DNA from: Verrucomicrobiota bacterium
Lineage (GTDB): Bacteria; Verrucomicrobiota; Verrucomicrobiia; Verrucomicrobiales; Verrucomicrobiaceae
NCBI GenBank assembly: GCA_025360015.1
Contig: JANYCZ010000041.1
Location: 1-64,000 of the forward strand
Length of the DNA stretch: 64,000 nt
Direction of reading: 5' to 3'
Shown here: piece by piece, positions 19,159 through 27,307 of the stretch
Numbering within the stretch: position 1 is the first letter of the stretch
Layout: each line of letters begins with the position of its first letter
Notes under the pieces: generated by a model
What the model was told of the DNA's origin: nothing
Databases searched by the model: none
What the model saw: the letters and a program-made list of their open reading frames with translations, nothing else
Program-made: the position numbers and the translations under genes

Positions 19159-19758
19159 CTATCGCATCCGCATGCCCTGCATGCGGCCTTGCATGCCTTC
19201 GAGCATGGGGGCCATTTCGAGCTTCATGGAGAGGGGGGCTTCTTTGAAGAAGAGGCCCATGTCCTTGGTGAAGGACTTTTCAAAGCTGGCGGCGTCCTGA
19301 TCCAGCATCATCTGCATCTCAGGATTTTTTGAGGCTTTCTTTTTCATCTCGCGCTGGATGCCGCCGATGATGCGGCGGCGGTCTTCGACGGGGAGTTTTC
19401 CCAAGCCCTTCATCACGGCCTTGAAGTTTTCCTCCACAGTGCGGTTCACATACTCGCCCTTCTCCTCATCGGTCAGCGATTTGAAAAAGCGGTCGATGGT
19501 TTCCAGGCCTTCTTCGCGCATCTCGCTGCGCTGGTTGAAGTCGAGCTTGAGGACGGAGTTGATGGTCTTGTCGAGATAGGCTTTGCGCTTCGATTCTGCC
19601 AGATCCTCATCCGCCAGCCACGGCGCATTCGCCATGAGGGCGAGCATCTTTTCGGGTGAATACACCGAGTCTTCGGTGACCCACATGACCACGGCCACAC
19701 CGGCCCAGACGAGGACGAGGAAGGCGGCGATCTGGAACCAGAAGCGTTGGAGCGGCAT
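19159..19758 (-). CDS. Small single-pass membrane protein of unknown function downstream of murJ
   Basis: A 199-residue protein with one N-terminal membrane segment (about residues 7-27, FWFQIAAFLVLVWAGVAVVMW) and a charged, largely helical remainder rich in Glu, Lys, Met and Arg. The C-terminus is a Met/Gly/Arg repeat-like tail (MQGRMQGMRMR). No known domain is recognised. It starts six bases after the murJ stop and ends the folE2-sua5-murJ run, so it is probably co-transcribed. A role in the envelope alongside MurJ is only a guess from position. Confidence 0.7.
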   Translation of the reverse strand: MPLQRFWFQIAAFLVLVWAGVAVVMWVTEDSVYSPEKMLALMANAPWLADEDLAESKRKAYLDKTINSVLKLDFNQRSEMREEGLETIDRFFKSLTDEEKGEYVNRTVEENFKAVMKGLGKLPVEDRRRIIGGIQREMKKKASKNPEMQMMLDQDAASFEKSFTKDMGLFFKEAPLSMKLEMAPMLEGMQGRMQGMRMR

Positions 19759-19764
19759 GGCCGG

Positions 19765-21381
19765 TTACCTTTTGCCAAAGCGGCGGCCTAGCAACGAAAG
19801 AAATTCGCCAGACTCCTCCACCTTGAGCTTCTTCGTAACGGCGAAGTAGGCGATGGCGGCAACGCTGATGCTGACGCCGAGGCCGGCGCAGCGCAGCATG
19901 AAGTTCAGGTGCGACCAGTCGGCCATGATGGTATATTTGGCCGCCAGGCAGACGGCGGACATGGCGGCAACGCCGATGATGAGCTTGAGGAGCGACTGCA
20001 GCAGCGAGCTGGTTTCGAGGCCGGAGGCAAACCTGCGCATGCAGAGGTAGAGCGTGAGGAAATTGAGCGAGAGCCCGACCGCTGTGGCCCAGGCGAGGGC
20101 GGTGTGGTCCCAGTGGAAGACGAAGACGGTGATGGAGTTCACCGTGGCGGTGAAGACGATGACGCCGATGCTGACCAGCATGGGAATGAAGCGGCGGTTG
20201 ATGGTGTAAAACGCGGGCTGCAGCACTTTGATGGCGGCGTAGAAGATGAGGCCAAAGGCATAGGCCTGGAGCGGGGCGGCGGTGTTTTGCACGTCCAGCG
20301 CGGTGAATTTGCCGTGCTCGAAAATGACGGAGATGATCTCCCCTGAAAGCAGGGTGAGGCCGACGGCGCAGGGCAGCGTGAGGAAGAGCACGAGGCGCAG
20401 TCCTTTGGCAAGAGCGGCGCGAAAGGCGGGGCTCATGCCTTCGGTGGCGAGGCGGGAGAGCATCGGCAGCGTGACGGTGGCGACGGCGACGCCGAAGAGA
20501 CCGAGCGGAAGCTGCTGGAGGCGCTGGGCATTCGCCAGCCAGGCGAGAGCGGACTCCTTGCCGGGGGTGTAGGAGGCGAAAATGGAATTGAGCAGCACGG
20601 CGACCTGGGTGCCGCTGGCGGCGAGCATGGAGGGCCACATGAGGTGCAGCACCTCTTTCACCGCAGGGTCTTTGCAGCCGAAGTCAAAGCGGAAACGAAA
20701 GCCCACGCGATGGAGCGCGGGCAACTGCACCGCGAGCTGCAGCACACCGCCGATCAAGGTGCCGATGGCGAAACCGGTAAGGCCTTTTTCGCTGACGTGA
20801 CCGTGGCGGAAACCAGGGTCGATGACCCAGGCCAATGCGACGCCGCCGACGATGCAGCCAAGATTGAAGAAGGCCGAAGCGACGGCGGGGATGAAGAAGA
20901 CCTTTTTCGAATTCAGCATGCCCATGACCAGCGCGGTGACGGACACCAGCGCGATGAAGGGATACATGATCTGCGCCAGCCAGATGCCGAGCACCTTGGC
21001 CTCTTCACTGAGACCGGGCGTCAGGATGCGGAAGATGATCGGCGAGAGCGAGACGCCGGCGATGGCAACGATGCTCATGAACCACATCGAGAGCGAGATC
21101 ATCTTGCGACCGAGCACCCAGGCGGCTTCATCGCCCTCGGTCTTCATCTTCTTGGAGAAGGTGGTGACGAAGGCGGTGGAGAGAGCGCCTTCGGCAAACA
21201 GATCCCGCAGCATGTTCGGCGTGCGAAAGGCGGCGGTGAAGATGCCGGTGAAGGCGGAGCCGAAGAAGCCGTTCAGCAGCTGATCGCGCACGAGTCCGAG
21301 GACGCGGCTGCAGAGAATGGCGATGGAAACGATCCCGGTGGACCGTGCTTGGGAGGAGGAGTCTTTTTTTTCGTCGCTCAT
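19765..21381 (-). CDS. murJ: Lipid II flippase MurJ
   Basis: MurJ moves the peptidoglycan precursor lipid II across the inner membrane. The 538-residue protein has about 14 hydrophobic segments and the MOP-superfamily N-terminus, IAILCSRVLGLVRDQLL then an Arg/Asn-Met-Leu-Arg-Asp-Leu-Phe-Ala-Glu-Gly segment typical of MurJ (the AFRTPNMLRDLFAEGALS region). It starts inside the last codons of sua5 with an ATGA overlap (21378-21381), so the two are translationally coupled. A small unknown membrane protein follows six bases later. Its presence shows that a peptidoglycan wall is made. Confidence 0.93.
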   Translation of the reverse strand: MSDEKKDSSSQARSTGIVSIAILCSRVLGLVRDQLLNGFFGSAFTGIFTAAFRTPNMLRDLFAEGALSTAFVTTFSKKMKTEGDEAAWVLGRKMISLSMWFMSIVAIAGVSLSPIIFRILTPGLSEEAKVLGIWLAQIMYPFIALVSVTALVMGMLNSKKVFFIPAVASAFFNLGCIVGGVALAWVIDPGFRHGHVSEKGLTGFAIGTLIGGVLQLAVQLPALHRVGFRFRFDFGCKDPAVKEVLHLMWPSMLAASGTQVAVLLNSIFASYTPGKESALAWLANAQRLQQLPLGLFGVAVATVTLPMLSRLATEGMSPAFRAALAKGLRLVLFLTLPCAVGLTLLSGEIISVIFEHGKFTALDVQNTAAPLQAYAFGLIFYAAIKVLQPAFYTINRRFIPMLVSIGVIVFTATVNSITVFVFHWDHTALAWATAVGLSLNFLTLYLCMRRFASGLETSSLLQSLLKLIIGVAAMSAVCLAAKYTIMADWSHLNFMLRCAGLGVSISVAAIAYFAVTKKLKVEESGEFLSLLGRRFGKR

Positions 21382-22421
21382 GAGGAGTGACGGCCGCTGG
21401 CGCGCCGCAGTTTGTCCATCATGGCGACTCCCATGCCATGTTCATGCAACGGTTCTGCAATGATTTCATCGACGCCGAGCATGTCGAGCGTGCGGAGGAC
21501 GTAGAAGAAGCGCACGGCGGCTTCGGGGAGCTTGCCGTTGCCGGGGCTGAGCATCATGACTTCCTCCCATTCGCAGAGATTGAGGTAGCCGTCCTTTTCT
21601 TCGCCACGGTAGCTCATGAGAGCATAGCGTTTGCCTTCTTCGGGAATGAAATCAGAGGGGCGTTCGAGCAGGCGCAGCGGGGTCTTTGGCGCGTAGTGGG
21701 AGGCGAGCTGGCCAGGGGCGGCGCTGGCTTCATCGACGACGGTGCGCGAGGCGTAGCGCACCTTGCCGTAAACTTTCAAATCTTCGGCGGTGATGGGGCC
21801 GGGGCGCACGATGGTGATGAACATCTTCGGGCTGCCGGGCTCGATTTTAATGATGGTGGACTCCAGGCCAAACATGCAGGCACCGGCATCGACGATGAGA
21901 TGGATGCGGCCATTGAGCTCGGCGAGCACCGCGCTGGCAGACGTCGGGCTGATGGAACCGAAACGATTCGCGCTGGGTGCGGCAATGGGCTTACCGAGAT
22001 CGCTGATGATGCGGCGGAAGATGGCGTTGGAGCTGACACGCACGGCAACGGTCGGGAGTCCGGCGGTCACGAGGTCGGGAACGATGGGCTTCTTGGGCAG
22101 CAGGATGGTGAGGGGGCCGGGCCAGAAGCGTTCGACCATTTTCTTCAGCGTCAGGGCGATCTCTGGCGGCACGTCGGCCACGAGGTCGATCTGCTCCTTG
22201 CTGGCCAGGTGGACGATGAGTGGGTCGAAGGTGGGGCGTTCCTTGGCTTCGAAGATTTTTGCGACGGCCTCCGCATCAAGCGCATTGGCCGCGAGGCCAT
22301 AGACGGTTTCCGTTGGCAGGGCGACGACTTCGCCTTCGCGGAGCAGCCGGACGGCTTCATCGACCGCCTGGTGCAAGAGGGGTGGCTGGTCGGTGGGCAG
22401 AACGGCGGTGACGTAACTCAT
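21378..22421 (-). CDS. L-threonylcarbamoyladenylate synthase (Sua5/YrdC type)
   Basis: This enzyme makes threonylcarbamoyl-AMP for the t6A modification of tRNAs reading ANN codons. The 347-residue protein has the YrdC domain (about residues 12-210) with GEVVALPTETVYGLAANA, KIFEAKERPTFDPLIVH, FWPGPLTILL and APSANRFG motifs. The extra C-terminal Sua5 domain (about 230-347), including the linker GQLASHYAPKTPL, distinguishes Sua5 from the short TsaC form. Start and stop each overlap neighbours by four bases: ATGA with folE2 upstream and with murJ downstream. Confidence 0.94.
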   Translation of the reverse strand: MSYVTAVLPTDQPPLLHQAVDEAVRLLREGEVVALPTETVYGLAANALDAEAVAKIFEAKERPTFDPLIVHLASKEQIDLVADVPPEIALTLKKMVERFWPGPLTILLPKKPIVPDLVTAGLPTVAVRVSSNAIFRRIISDLGKPIAAPSANRFGSISPTSASAVLAELNGRIHLIVDAGACMFGLESTIIKIEPGSPKMFITIVRPGPITAEDLKVYGKVRYASRTVVDEASAAPGQLASHYAPKTPLRLLERPSDFIPEEGKRYALMSYRGEEKDGYLNLCEWEEVMMLSPGNGKLPEAAVRFFYVLRTLDMLGVDEIIAEPLHEHGMGVAMMDKLRRASGRHSS

Positions 22422-23206
22422 GATGGCGATGTGTGGCTTTCAATCACCGCCCAGGCGTTGTGATTGTGGATGGATTCGTAATTTTCGGCTTCGACACGGA
22501 ACCAGGTGATGCGCGGATGCGCCCTGGCTTTCACCGCGATGTTGCGCACGAGGTCTTCGACGAAGACGGGATTGTCGTAGGCGGCTTCGGTGACGAATTT
22601 TTCGTCGGGACGTTTCAGGACACTGTACAGTTCGCTGCTGGCACTTTGTTCAACGAGTTCGAGGAGGTCCTCGATCCAGACAGGTTCGCTGAAACGAATG
22701 GCCAGGGTGACGGTGCCGCGCTGATTGTGGGCACCCCGGGCGCTGATGGCCTTGGAGCAGGGGCAGAGCGTGGTGACGGGCACTTCGACGGTGAGCACGA
22801 AGTCGGTTTTGGCCGCATCGGTGTTCACTTCAAAGATCACGCCGTAGTCGAGCAGGCCTTCCGCGCCGGAGACCGGGGCTTTTTTGCTGCGGAAGTAGGG
22901 GAAGCGCATTTCGACATGCGCCTTGTCGGCATGGAGCTTTTTCATCAGCTCGCGGGGCATGGCGACGATGTTGGAGACGGTGAGCTCCTTGCCGTGGGCA
23001 TGCAGCACCTCGACAAAACGGCTCATGTGCGTGCCTTTGAACTGATGTGGGAGATCGACGGCCAGTGACACGGTGGCGACGGTGTGCTGCACGGCGGCAT
23101 CGCGGTCACGGATGCTCAGCGGAAAGCGCAGGCTGCGCACGCCCACGCGGTCGATGGGCAGACGGCGGTCATCGCGTTCGTTTTGCGTGTCGGTAAGGGC
23201 GGACAT
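22418..23206 (-). CDS. folE2: GTP cyclohydrolase IB (FolE2)
   Basis: FolE2 converts GTP to dihydroneopterin triphosphate for folate or queuosine-type pathways, replacing the zinc enzyme FolE. The 262-residue protein has the characteristic segment TTLCPCSKAISARGAHNQRG, which carries the catalytic cysteine region, and the helical FVEVLHAHGKELT segment. The Met at 23206 (MSALTDTQNERDDRRLPID) matches the family start; a longer reading to 23239 would enter the hairpin region. It heads the folE2-sua5-murJ run, with a terminator-like hairpin just upstream that separates it from rpsR. No folE is seen in the window. Confidence 0.93.
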   Translation of the reverse strand: MSALTDTQNERDDRRLPIDRVGVRSLRFPLSIRDRDAAVQHTVATVSLAVDLPHQFKGTHMSRFVEVLHAHGKELTVSNIVAMPRELMKKLHADKAHVEMRFPYFRSKKAPVSGAEGLLDYGVIFEVNTDAAKTDFVLTVEVPVTTLCPCSKAISARGAHNQRGTVTLAIRFSEPVWIEDLLELVEQSASSELYSVLKRPDEKFVTEAAYDNPVFVEDLVRNIAVKARAHPRITWFRVEAENYESIHNHNAWAVIESHTSPS

Positions 23207-23221
23207 AGGCTGGAAATGAAA

Positions 23222-23254
23222 CTTCCCACTGCCGCGCATTGCAACAGTGGGAAG
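23222..23254 (-). terminator. Hairpin terminator after rpsR
   Basis: CTTCCCACTG and CAGTGGGAAG form a perfect 10-base-pair stem with a 13-base loop. On the minus strand it is followed by TTTCATTT, a weak T-rich tract. It sits 40 bases after the rpsR stop and 16 before the folE2 start, so it probably separates the ribosomal-protein unit from the folE2 unit, or attenuates read-through. Confidence 0.6.
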
Positions 23255-23293
23255 CAGATCAAAAGGGACCCTTTACGGGCAGACCCTGCAAAA

Positions 23294-23533
23294 TCAGGCC
23301 ATGAGGTTCACAGCGCGGGAGCGCTTGATCTCACGGACGACCACGCGGTGCAGCCAGGCTGGAAGACCGGTGATGCGGCGGGGGATGAGCTTGCCGGACT
23401 CCGTGGTGAAACGGGCGAGCAGTTCAGGATTGGTATAGGAAATCTTTTCCACCGGGATGTCCACTCGGCGACGCGGCATCTTGCGATTCGCGCGACGGAA
23501 ATTGGACATGCGTTCTTTGGTCTTCGGTTGCAT
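23294..23533 (-). CDS. rpsR: Ribosomal protein bS18
   Basis: A 79-residue small-subunit protein. The body ISYTNPELLARFTTESGKLI followed by PRRITGLPAWLHRVV and the basic end EIKRSRAVNLM match bS18, which pairs with bS6 on the 30S platform. The usual N-terminal cysteines found in some bS18 proteins are absent. It lies 18 bases after rpmG on the same strand. The normal partner genes rpsF and rplI are not here; the rpmG-rpsR pairing is common in several phyla. The start could also be the Met eight codons further in. Confidence 0.92.
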   Translation of the reverse strand: MQPKTKERMSNFRRANRKMPRRRVDIPVEKISYTNPELLARFTTESGKLIPRRITGLPAWLHRVVVREIKRSRAVNLMA

Positions 23534-23551
23534 AGCAGTCTGGGGTAAAAA

Positions 23552-23725
23552 TTAGCGGGTTTCGCGGTGAAGAGTGCGCTTCTTCATGAAGTGGTTAAAC
23601 TTCACCTTCTCAAGACGGCCCGGGGTGCGGACGCTTTTCTTATTGCGCGTGGTCACGTAGCGGGAGGGCGGCATACCTGCGGCTTTCGCTTCGGTGCATT
23701 CAAGGGTGATGATTTCTCGCGGCAT
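23552..23725 (-). CDS. rpmG: Ribosomal protein bL33
   Basis: A 57-residue large-subunit protein found by reading the gap by eye: [17 protein letters not shown], then [20 protein letters not shown] and a final [15 protein letters not shown]. The YVTTRNKK core and the C-terminal KKRTLHRE match bL33. Only one cysteine is present, so this is the zinc-free form, not the four-cysteine ribbon. It is preceded 23 bases upstream by the DksA-like gene and followed by rpsR, all on the minus strand. Confidence 0.93.
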   Translation of the reverse strand: MPREIITLECTEAKAAGMPPSRYVTTRNKKSVRTPGRLEKVKFNHFMKKRTLHRETR

Positions 23726-23748
23726 AAATTTGGGGCGCGGAGGCTAGG

Positions 23749-24744
23749 TCACTCTTTGGAGAAGTCAAGCGATTCGCCTGAGTTGTTATTGGAAGCGGCC
23801 GGAGTGGCATCATCTTCGTCCTTGTCGTCGTCGGCGGCGTCGTCCGCATTGTCGAGGCCGAAGAGGGAGTGAACCGGGCGGCTCCAGCGGCCGCTCATCT
23901 GGCTGCGCTCGAGCTTTTCCTGATAGGTGACGGAGAAACGAGCGAAGGGCATGGCCTCCAGGCGCTCTTCGGGAACTCTGACGCCAGTGCCTTCGCAGAG
24001 GCCGTAGGTGCCGGTTTCGATGCGCTTGAGCGCCTCGTTGATTTCGTAGAGGGCGTCCTGTTCCTTGCCGAGGAGGCTGAGAGCGAAGTCGCGGTCATAG
24101 GCGTCACTGCCGGCGTCGGCCTGATGCATGCCGAAAGCGGAGGAGTCGCCGTTTTCATTGCGGATGGTCTCGCTGGCCACGCCTTCAATGGAGTTCAGGT
24201 AGGCGTCGCGCAGTTCGATGAGGCGCTGCTTCTGCTTTTTGAGGAAGGGGGTCATCTTCACCGGCCCTTTGGCGATTTCGATGGTGACGCCTTCTTCTTC
24301 ACGATTGAGGCGTGAGCGCGGTGTGCCGGAGGTCGAAACGGAGGTGCGGCCTTTAGGAACCAGCGGCGCAGGCGCAGACTTGGAAGGCTTGCTCACTTTG
24401 GCAGGAGCCGGGGCAGCCACAGGAGCGGCGGCTTTCACCGGTGCTGGAGCAGGAGCGGCAGCGGGTTTCTCAGCCTTGGCGGCGGGTTTCTTGGCGGGAG
24501 CAGCAGCCTTGACGGCGGCTTTTTTTGCGGGAGCGGGGGCTTTTTGCGGGGCGGTTTTCTTCACAGGCTTAGGGGAGGGTTTCTTCGGAGCAGGCTTTTG
24601 GGGAGCCGCTTTTTTCAAAATGGGTTTGCTCGTTGACTTCGCAGGAACGGGTTTGCTCTTCGACTTGGACGCCTTGACCGGCGCTTTCTTCACAGGCTTT
24701 GCAGCGGGCTTCTTAACTGCGGGTTTCTTGGATTTCGCAGGCAT
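23749..24744 (-). CDS. DksA/TraR-family protein with long Lys/Ala/Pro-rich histone H1-like N-terminal tail
   Basis: A 331-residue fusion. Residues 1-145 are almost entirely Lys, Ala and Pro in short repeats (AKKPA, VKKAP, APAKK), like a histone H1 or Hc1-type DNA-binding tail. Residues 165-300 form a DksA/TraR-like coiled coil and C-terminal domain (LKKQKQRLIELRDAYLNS, LGKEQDALYEINEALKRIE, then TGTYGLCEGTGVRVPEERLEA). The zinc finger is degenerate: only one of the four cysteines remains. The end is an acidic tail. DksA proteins bind the RNA polymerase secondary channel with ppGpp. The Met at 24744 is chosen because it opens the repeat tail; the upstream frame to 25044 is shadow of the opposite strand. 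It may be co-transcribed with rpmG and rpsR. Confidence 0.8.
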   Translation of the reverse strand: MPAKSKKPAVKKPAAKPVKKAPVKASKSKSKPVPAKSTSKPILKKAAPQKPAPKKPSPKPVKKTAPQKAPAPAKKAAVKAAAPAKKPAAKAEKPAAAPAPAPVKAAAPVAAPAPAKVSKPSKSAPAPLVPKGRTSVSTSGTPRSRLNREEEGVTIEIAKGPVKMTPFLKKQKQRLIELRDAYLNSIEGVASETIRNENGDSSAFGMHQADAGSDAYDRDFALSLLGKEQDALYEINEALKRIETGTYGLCEGTGVRVPEERLEAMPFARFSVTYQEKLERSQMSGRWSRPVHSLFGLDNADDAADDDKDEDDATPAASNNNSGESLDFSKE

Positions 24745-24933
24745 GGCTTTGACGGTGTTGGGTTGTCGATGAACTTCTCTGTTAATGCACCTGGCCACAG
24801 GGCGGAAAAAGAGGCGCGGATTCTGGCTGCGGTTGCCAGAACGCGCAACCAGTATTCCAACGCGGTTCCAAGGTTCCCATTTCAGACTCATTTGGCGGGT
24901 TGCGCCTGACCGGGCAAAGCCTACTCTCGCCCC

Positions 24934-25293
24934 ATGAATGCCGAACCCCCCGCCAGTTCCGCGCTTTCCAGCCTGTGGCAGCAGATCCGTGCCGTCCTCG
25001 ACCTGGTGCTGGATCTCTCCTTCAAGCGCTTCGTCACTCCGCACCTTGTGCGCATGCTGTATGTGCTGAGCATGCTGGCGGCCTTCATGTATGCCATGTC
25101 ATGGCTGTTTTACAGCTGGTGGGGCATCATCGTCGCTCCCCTGGCATTCCTGCTCTACCTGATCGTCGCCCGCGTGACGGTGGAGCTGATCCTGGCGGTC
25201 TTCCGCATCGCCGACCACATCGCGCCGATGGCCAATGAGCCGGGTGGACGGCCTGCGGTGAAGCCGGGTTCGTTCACTGATCCGGTGAAGTGA
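24934..25293 (+). CDS. DUF4282 small membrane protein
   Basis: A 119-residue protein with two hydrophobic segments (about residues 40-62 and 65-90) after the amphipathic LSFKRFVTPHLVRMLYVLSM region typical of DUF4282. The C-terminus is polar and Pro/Gly-rich. Molecular role unknown. It is divergent from the DksA-like gene and lies 104 bases before nuoH, separated from it by a strong palindrome, so it may or may not share the nuoH transcript. Confidence 0.8.
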   Translation: MNAEPPASSALSSLWQQIRAVLDLVLDLSFKRFVTPHLVRMLYVLSMLAAFMYAMSWLFYSWWGIIVAPLAFLLYLIVARVTVELILAVFRIADHIAPMANEPGGRPAVKPGSFTDPVK

Positions 25294-25334
25294 GAGGCCG
25301 AAAAGCCCCCGTTGATGCCTGCGAAACAAGGAGC

Positions 25335-25352
25335 TTGTGAAATTTTTCACAA
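25335..25352. promoter_or_regulatory. CRP-like operator palindrome upstream of nuoH
   Basis: TTGTGA-AATTTT-TCACAA is a perfect palindrome that matches the CRP-type consensus TGTGA-N6-TCACA. Its centre is about 54 bases before the nuoH start codon. A plausible -10 (GATAAT at 25382-25387) and a weak -35 (TTGCTG at 25360-25365) follow with a 16-base spacer, although they would leave a very short leader. It could also act as a hairpin. Binding protein unknown. Confidence 0.55.
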
Positions 25353-25397
25353 AATCGGGTTGCTGCCCTTCGCTGCGTCCTGATAATCGCCCTGCCG

Positions 25398-26600
25398 ATG
25401 TTCACTCCCACGCTCGCCACTTTTGATCTCCTTGCGCTCGCCGTCTCGGTGGGGAAGATCGTCTTTCTGACCTTTCTGGTCATCCTCCCGCTGGTTTCGA
25501 TCGCCGTTTATTTTGAGCGACGCATCTCGGCGGTGATTCAGGACCGTGTGGGGCCGAACCGCGTGGGCGTGCCGCTGACACTGCTGGGGTTCAAGAAAGA
25601 CTGGCAGCCCTTCGGCATCGGCGGTCTGGCGCAGGCGGCGGCGGACGGCCTGAAGTTCATTTTGAAGGAAGACTTTGTGCCCGCCCATGTGCGCACCTTC
25701 TACTACTGGCTGGCACCGTGCATGACGGTGGTGCCGGCGCTGCTCACCTGCGTGGTGCTGCCTTTTGGCAGCGAGCTGAACCTCTCCTTTCTCGGCCTCG
25801 CAGCGCCGGTCAAAATGGTGATCGCGGACCTGAGCATCGGGCCGCTGTTCACCTTCGCCATCGCCTCCATCGGCGTCTATGGCATCGTCCTCGCCGGCTG
25901 GGCCTCCAATTCCAAATACCCCTTCCTCGGCGGTGTGCGCGCCAGTGCGCAGATGATCTCGTATGAAATCTCGCTGGGCCTGTCCATCATCCCGGTGCTG
26001 ATGATTTTCGGCGAGCTGAACATGACCAAGATGTCCGCTTTTCAAGACGCCAACGGCTGGCTGCTGCTGCCGCTTTGGGGCGAAGGCCTGAGCGTCGCGC
26101 GCTGGGTGCTGGTGATCCCCGTTCTCATCTCCTTTGTGATCTTCACCGTCTCGATGTTTGCGGAGACGAACCGCCTGCCCTTCGACCTCGCCGAGTGCGA
26201 AACGGAGCTGGTGGCCGGTTACCACACCGAATACAGCTCGATGAAGTTCGCGCTGTTCTTCATGGGTGAATACGCCGCGATGATCATCGGCTCAGGCATG
26301 GCGGTGACGCTGTTCCTCGGCGGCTGGAGCATTCCCTTTGGGCCGTTGCTTTCCAAGCTGACCGGACTGCAGTTCCACTTCATCCCCGGCCACACGCCGC
26401 TCTACACCGGCCTGCTGCACATCGGCACCTTCTTCGCCAAGGTGTTCCTATTCATCGTCTTCTTCATCATCATCCGCTGGACCCTGCCCCGCTTCCGCTT
26501 TGACCAGCTCATGGCCCTCGGCTGGAAAGTGTTCTTCGAGCTCGCCCTCGCGAACGTCTTCCTCACCGCCCTGCTGATGTGGTGGTTCCCGCTGAAGTGA
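25398..26600 (+). CDS. nuoH: NADH-quinone oxidoreductase subunit H (NuoH), stand-alone
   Basis: NuoH is the membrane subunit of respiratory complex I that forms much of the quinone site. The 400-residue protein has about eight membrane helices and the conserved YFERRISAVIQDRVGPNRVG loop, the AQAAADGLKFILKEDFVP segment and the ETNRLPFDLAECETELVAGYHTEYSSMKF loop, which carry the quinone-site Glu and Arg residues. No other nuo gene is adjacent, which is unusual because the nuo genes are normally one operon. A CRP-like palindrome lies upstream. Long hairpin element copy B follows the gene. Confidence 0.95.
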   Translation: MFTPTLATFDLLALAVSVGKIVFLTFLVILPLVSIAVYFERRISAVIQDRVGPNRVGVPLTLLGFKKDWQPFGIGGLAQAAADGLKFILKEDFVPAHVRTFYYWLAPCMTVVPALLTCVVLPFGSELNLSFLGLAAPVKMVIADLSIGPLFTFAIASIGVYGIVLAGWASNSKYPFLGGVRASAQMISYEISLGLSIIPVLMIFGELNMTKMSAFQDANGWLLLPLWGEGLSVARWVLVIPVLISFVIFTVSMFAETNRLPFDLAECETELVAGYHTEYSSMKFALFFMGEYAAMIIGSGMAVTLFLGGWSIPFGPLLSKLTGLQFHFIPGHTPLYTGLLHIGTFFAKVFLFIVFFIIIRWTLPRFRFDQLMALGWKVFFELALANVFLTALLMWWFPLK

Positions 26601-26633
26601 GCAAGCAAGGCTGAGCCGTCGAGAATGCCTCCT

Positions 26634-26829
26634 TTTTGGACTGCGGTTGCGCAGTGAGGAACGAACGAAGCTACCGCTTTCGACGGGCTGGGTGACTCAC
26701 GCGTCCCTGGGAATGTCCGAATGCGAGAGCCGATGGTTTTTCGCACCTGGTCAGCACACGCCCGCCACGAGACACTCGAAAGCGGCAGCTCCACCCTTTC
26801 AGGGTTGCGCAGCCGCACTCCAAAACGCT
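26634..26829. repeat. Long imperfect inverted-repeat element, copy B
   Basis: The left arm TTTTGGACTGCGGTTGCGCA then AGCTACCGCTTTCGA (to about 26687) pairs with a right arm (about 26775-26829) that reads TTTTGGAGTGCGGCTGCGCA and AGCTGCCGCTTTCGA on the other strand. About 90 bases lie between. The arm motifs TTGGA-TGCGG and CCGCTTTCG are shared with copy A at 17585-17753. It occupies most of the 287-base gap between convergent nuoH and the VanZ gene. It has no reading frame and is probably a non-autonomous palindromic element. Confidence 0.65.
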
Positions 26830-26887
26830 GGGCTGGCCGCACGCTCTGAATACTTCAGCAGCCTGTCAGCCGTTCAATTCCGACCTG

Positions 26888-27307
26888 CTATTTCGCAGCC
26901 GCCAACGCCGGATTCGCACACCTGAACCATCTTTCCGCCGCCAGCGCCAGCAGGGCCCCGAGGACACCGCCGCACAGATCGGCGGTCCAGTCCCACACAT
27001 CGCCACCGCTGCGGCCTGGCGTGTAGGTTTGATGCCATTCGTCAAAGCCGCCGACGGCACCGCAGAACAACACGGTCACGAGGATGGCCGTCCAGGTGGC
27101 TTTGGCAAAACCGGCAAGCCGCAGACCAAGAAGGAAGCACATGCCACCGGCGGCGAAAAAGGTCGCATGCTCAAATTTGTCCGCGCTCTCAAAGTTCGTA
27201 GGCGAAGGCAGGTGGCTCTGGGAGGAAAGCCAGAACAGCACCACGAACCACAGCAGCGCAAAAACACGCCAGAGCATGGGGGAGAAGAGGAAGCGGGGAA
27301 TTTGCAT
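26888..27307 (-). CDS. VanZ family membrane protein
   Basis: A 139-residue protein with four hydrophobic segments. The SSQSHLPSP segment after TM1, the DKFEHATFFAAGGMCFLLGL helix and the GGFDEWHQTYTPGRSGGDVWDWTADLCGG loop match VanZ-like proteins, where the Asp, His and Glu residues are conserved. VanZ itself confers low-level teicoplanin resistance, but most family members are uncharacterised and this one has no van genes nearby. It stands alone, convergent with nuoH and divergent from the DUF1080 gene. Confidence 0.85.
   Translation of the reverse strand: MQIPRFLFSPMLWRVFALLWFVVLFWLSSQSHLPSPTNFESADKFEHATFFAAGGMCFLLGLRLAGFAKATWTAILVTVLFCGAVGGFDEWHQTYTPGRSGGDVWDWTADLCGGVLGALLALAAERWFRCANPALAAAK

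Noticed and set aside
20644..21390. Plus-strand Glu/Gly-rich frame opposite murJ
   Set aside because: Composition is that of an antisense frame; murJ on the minus strand is certain.
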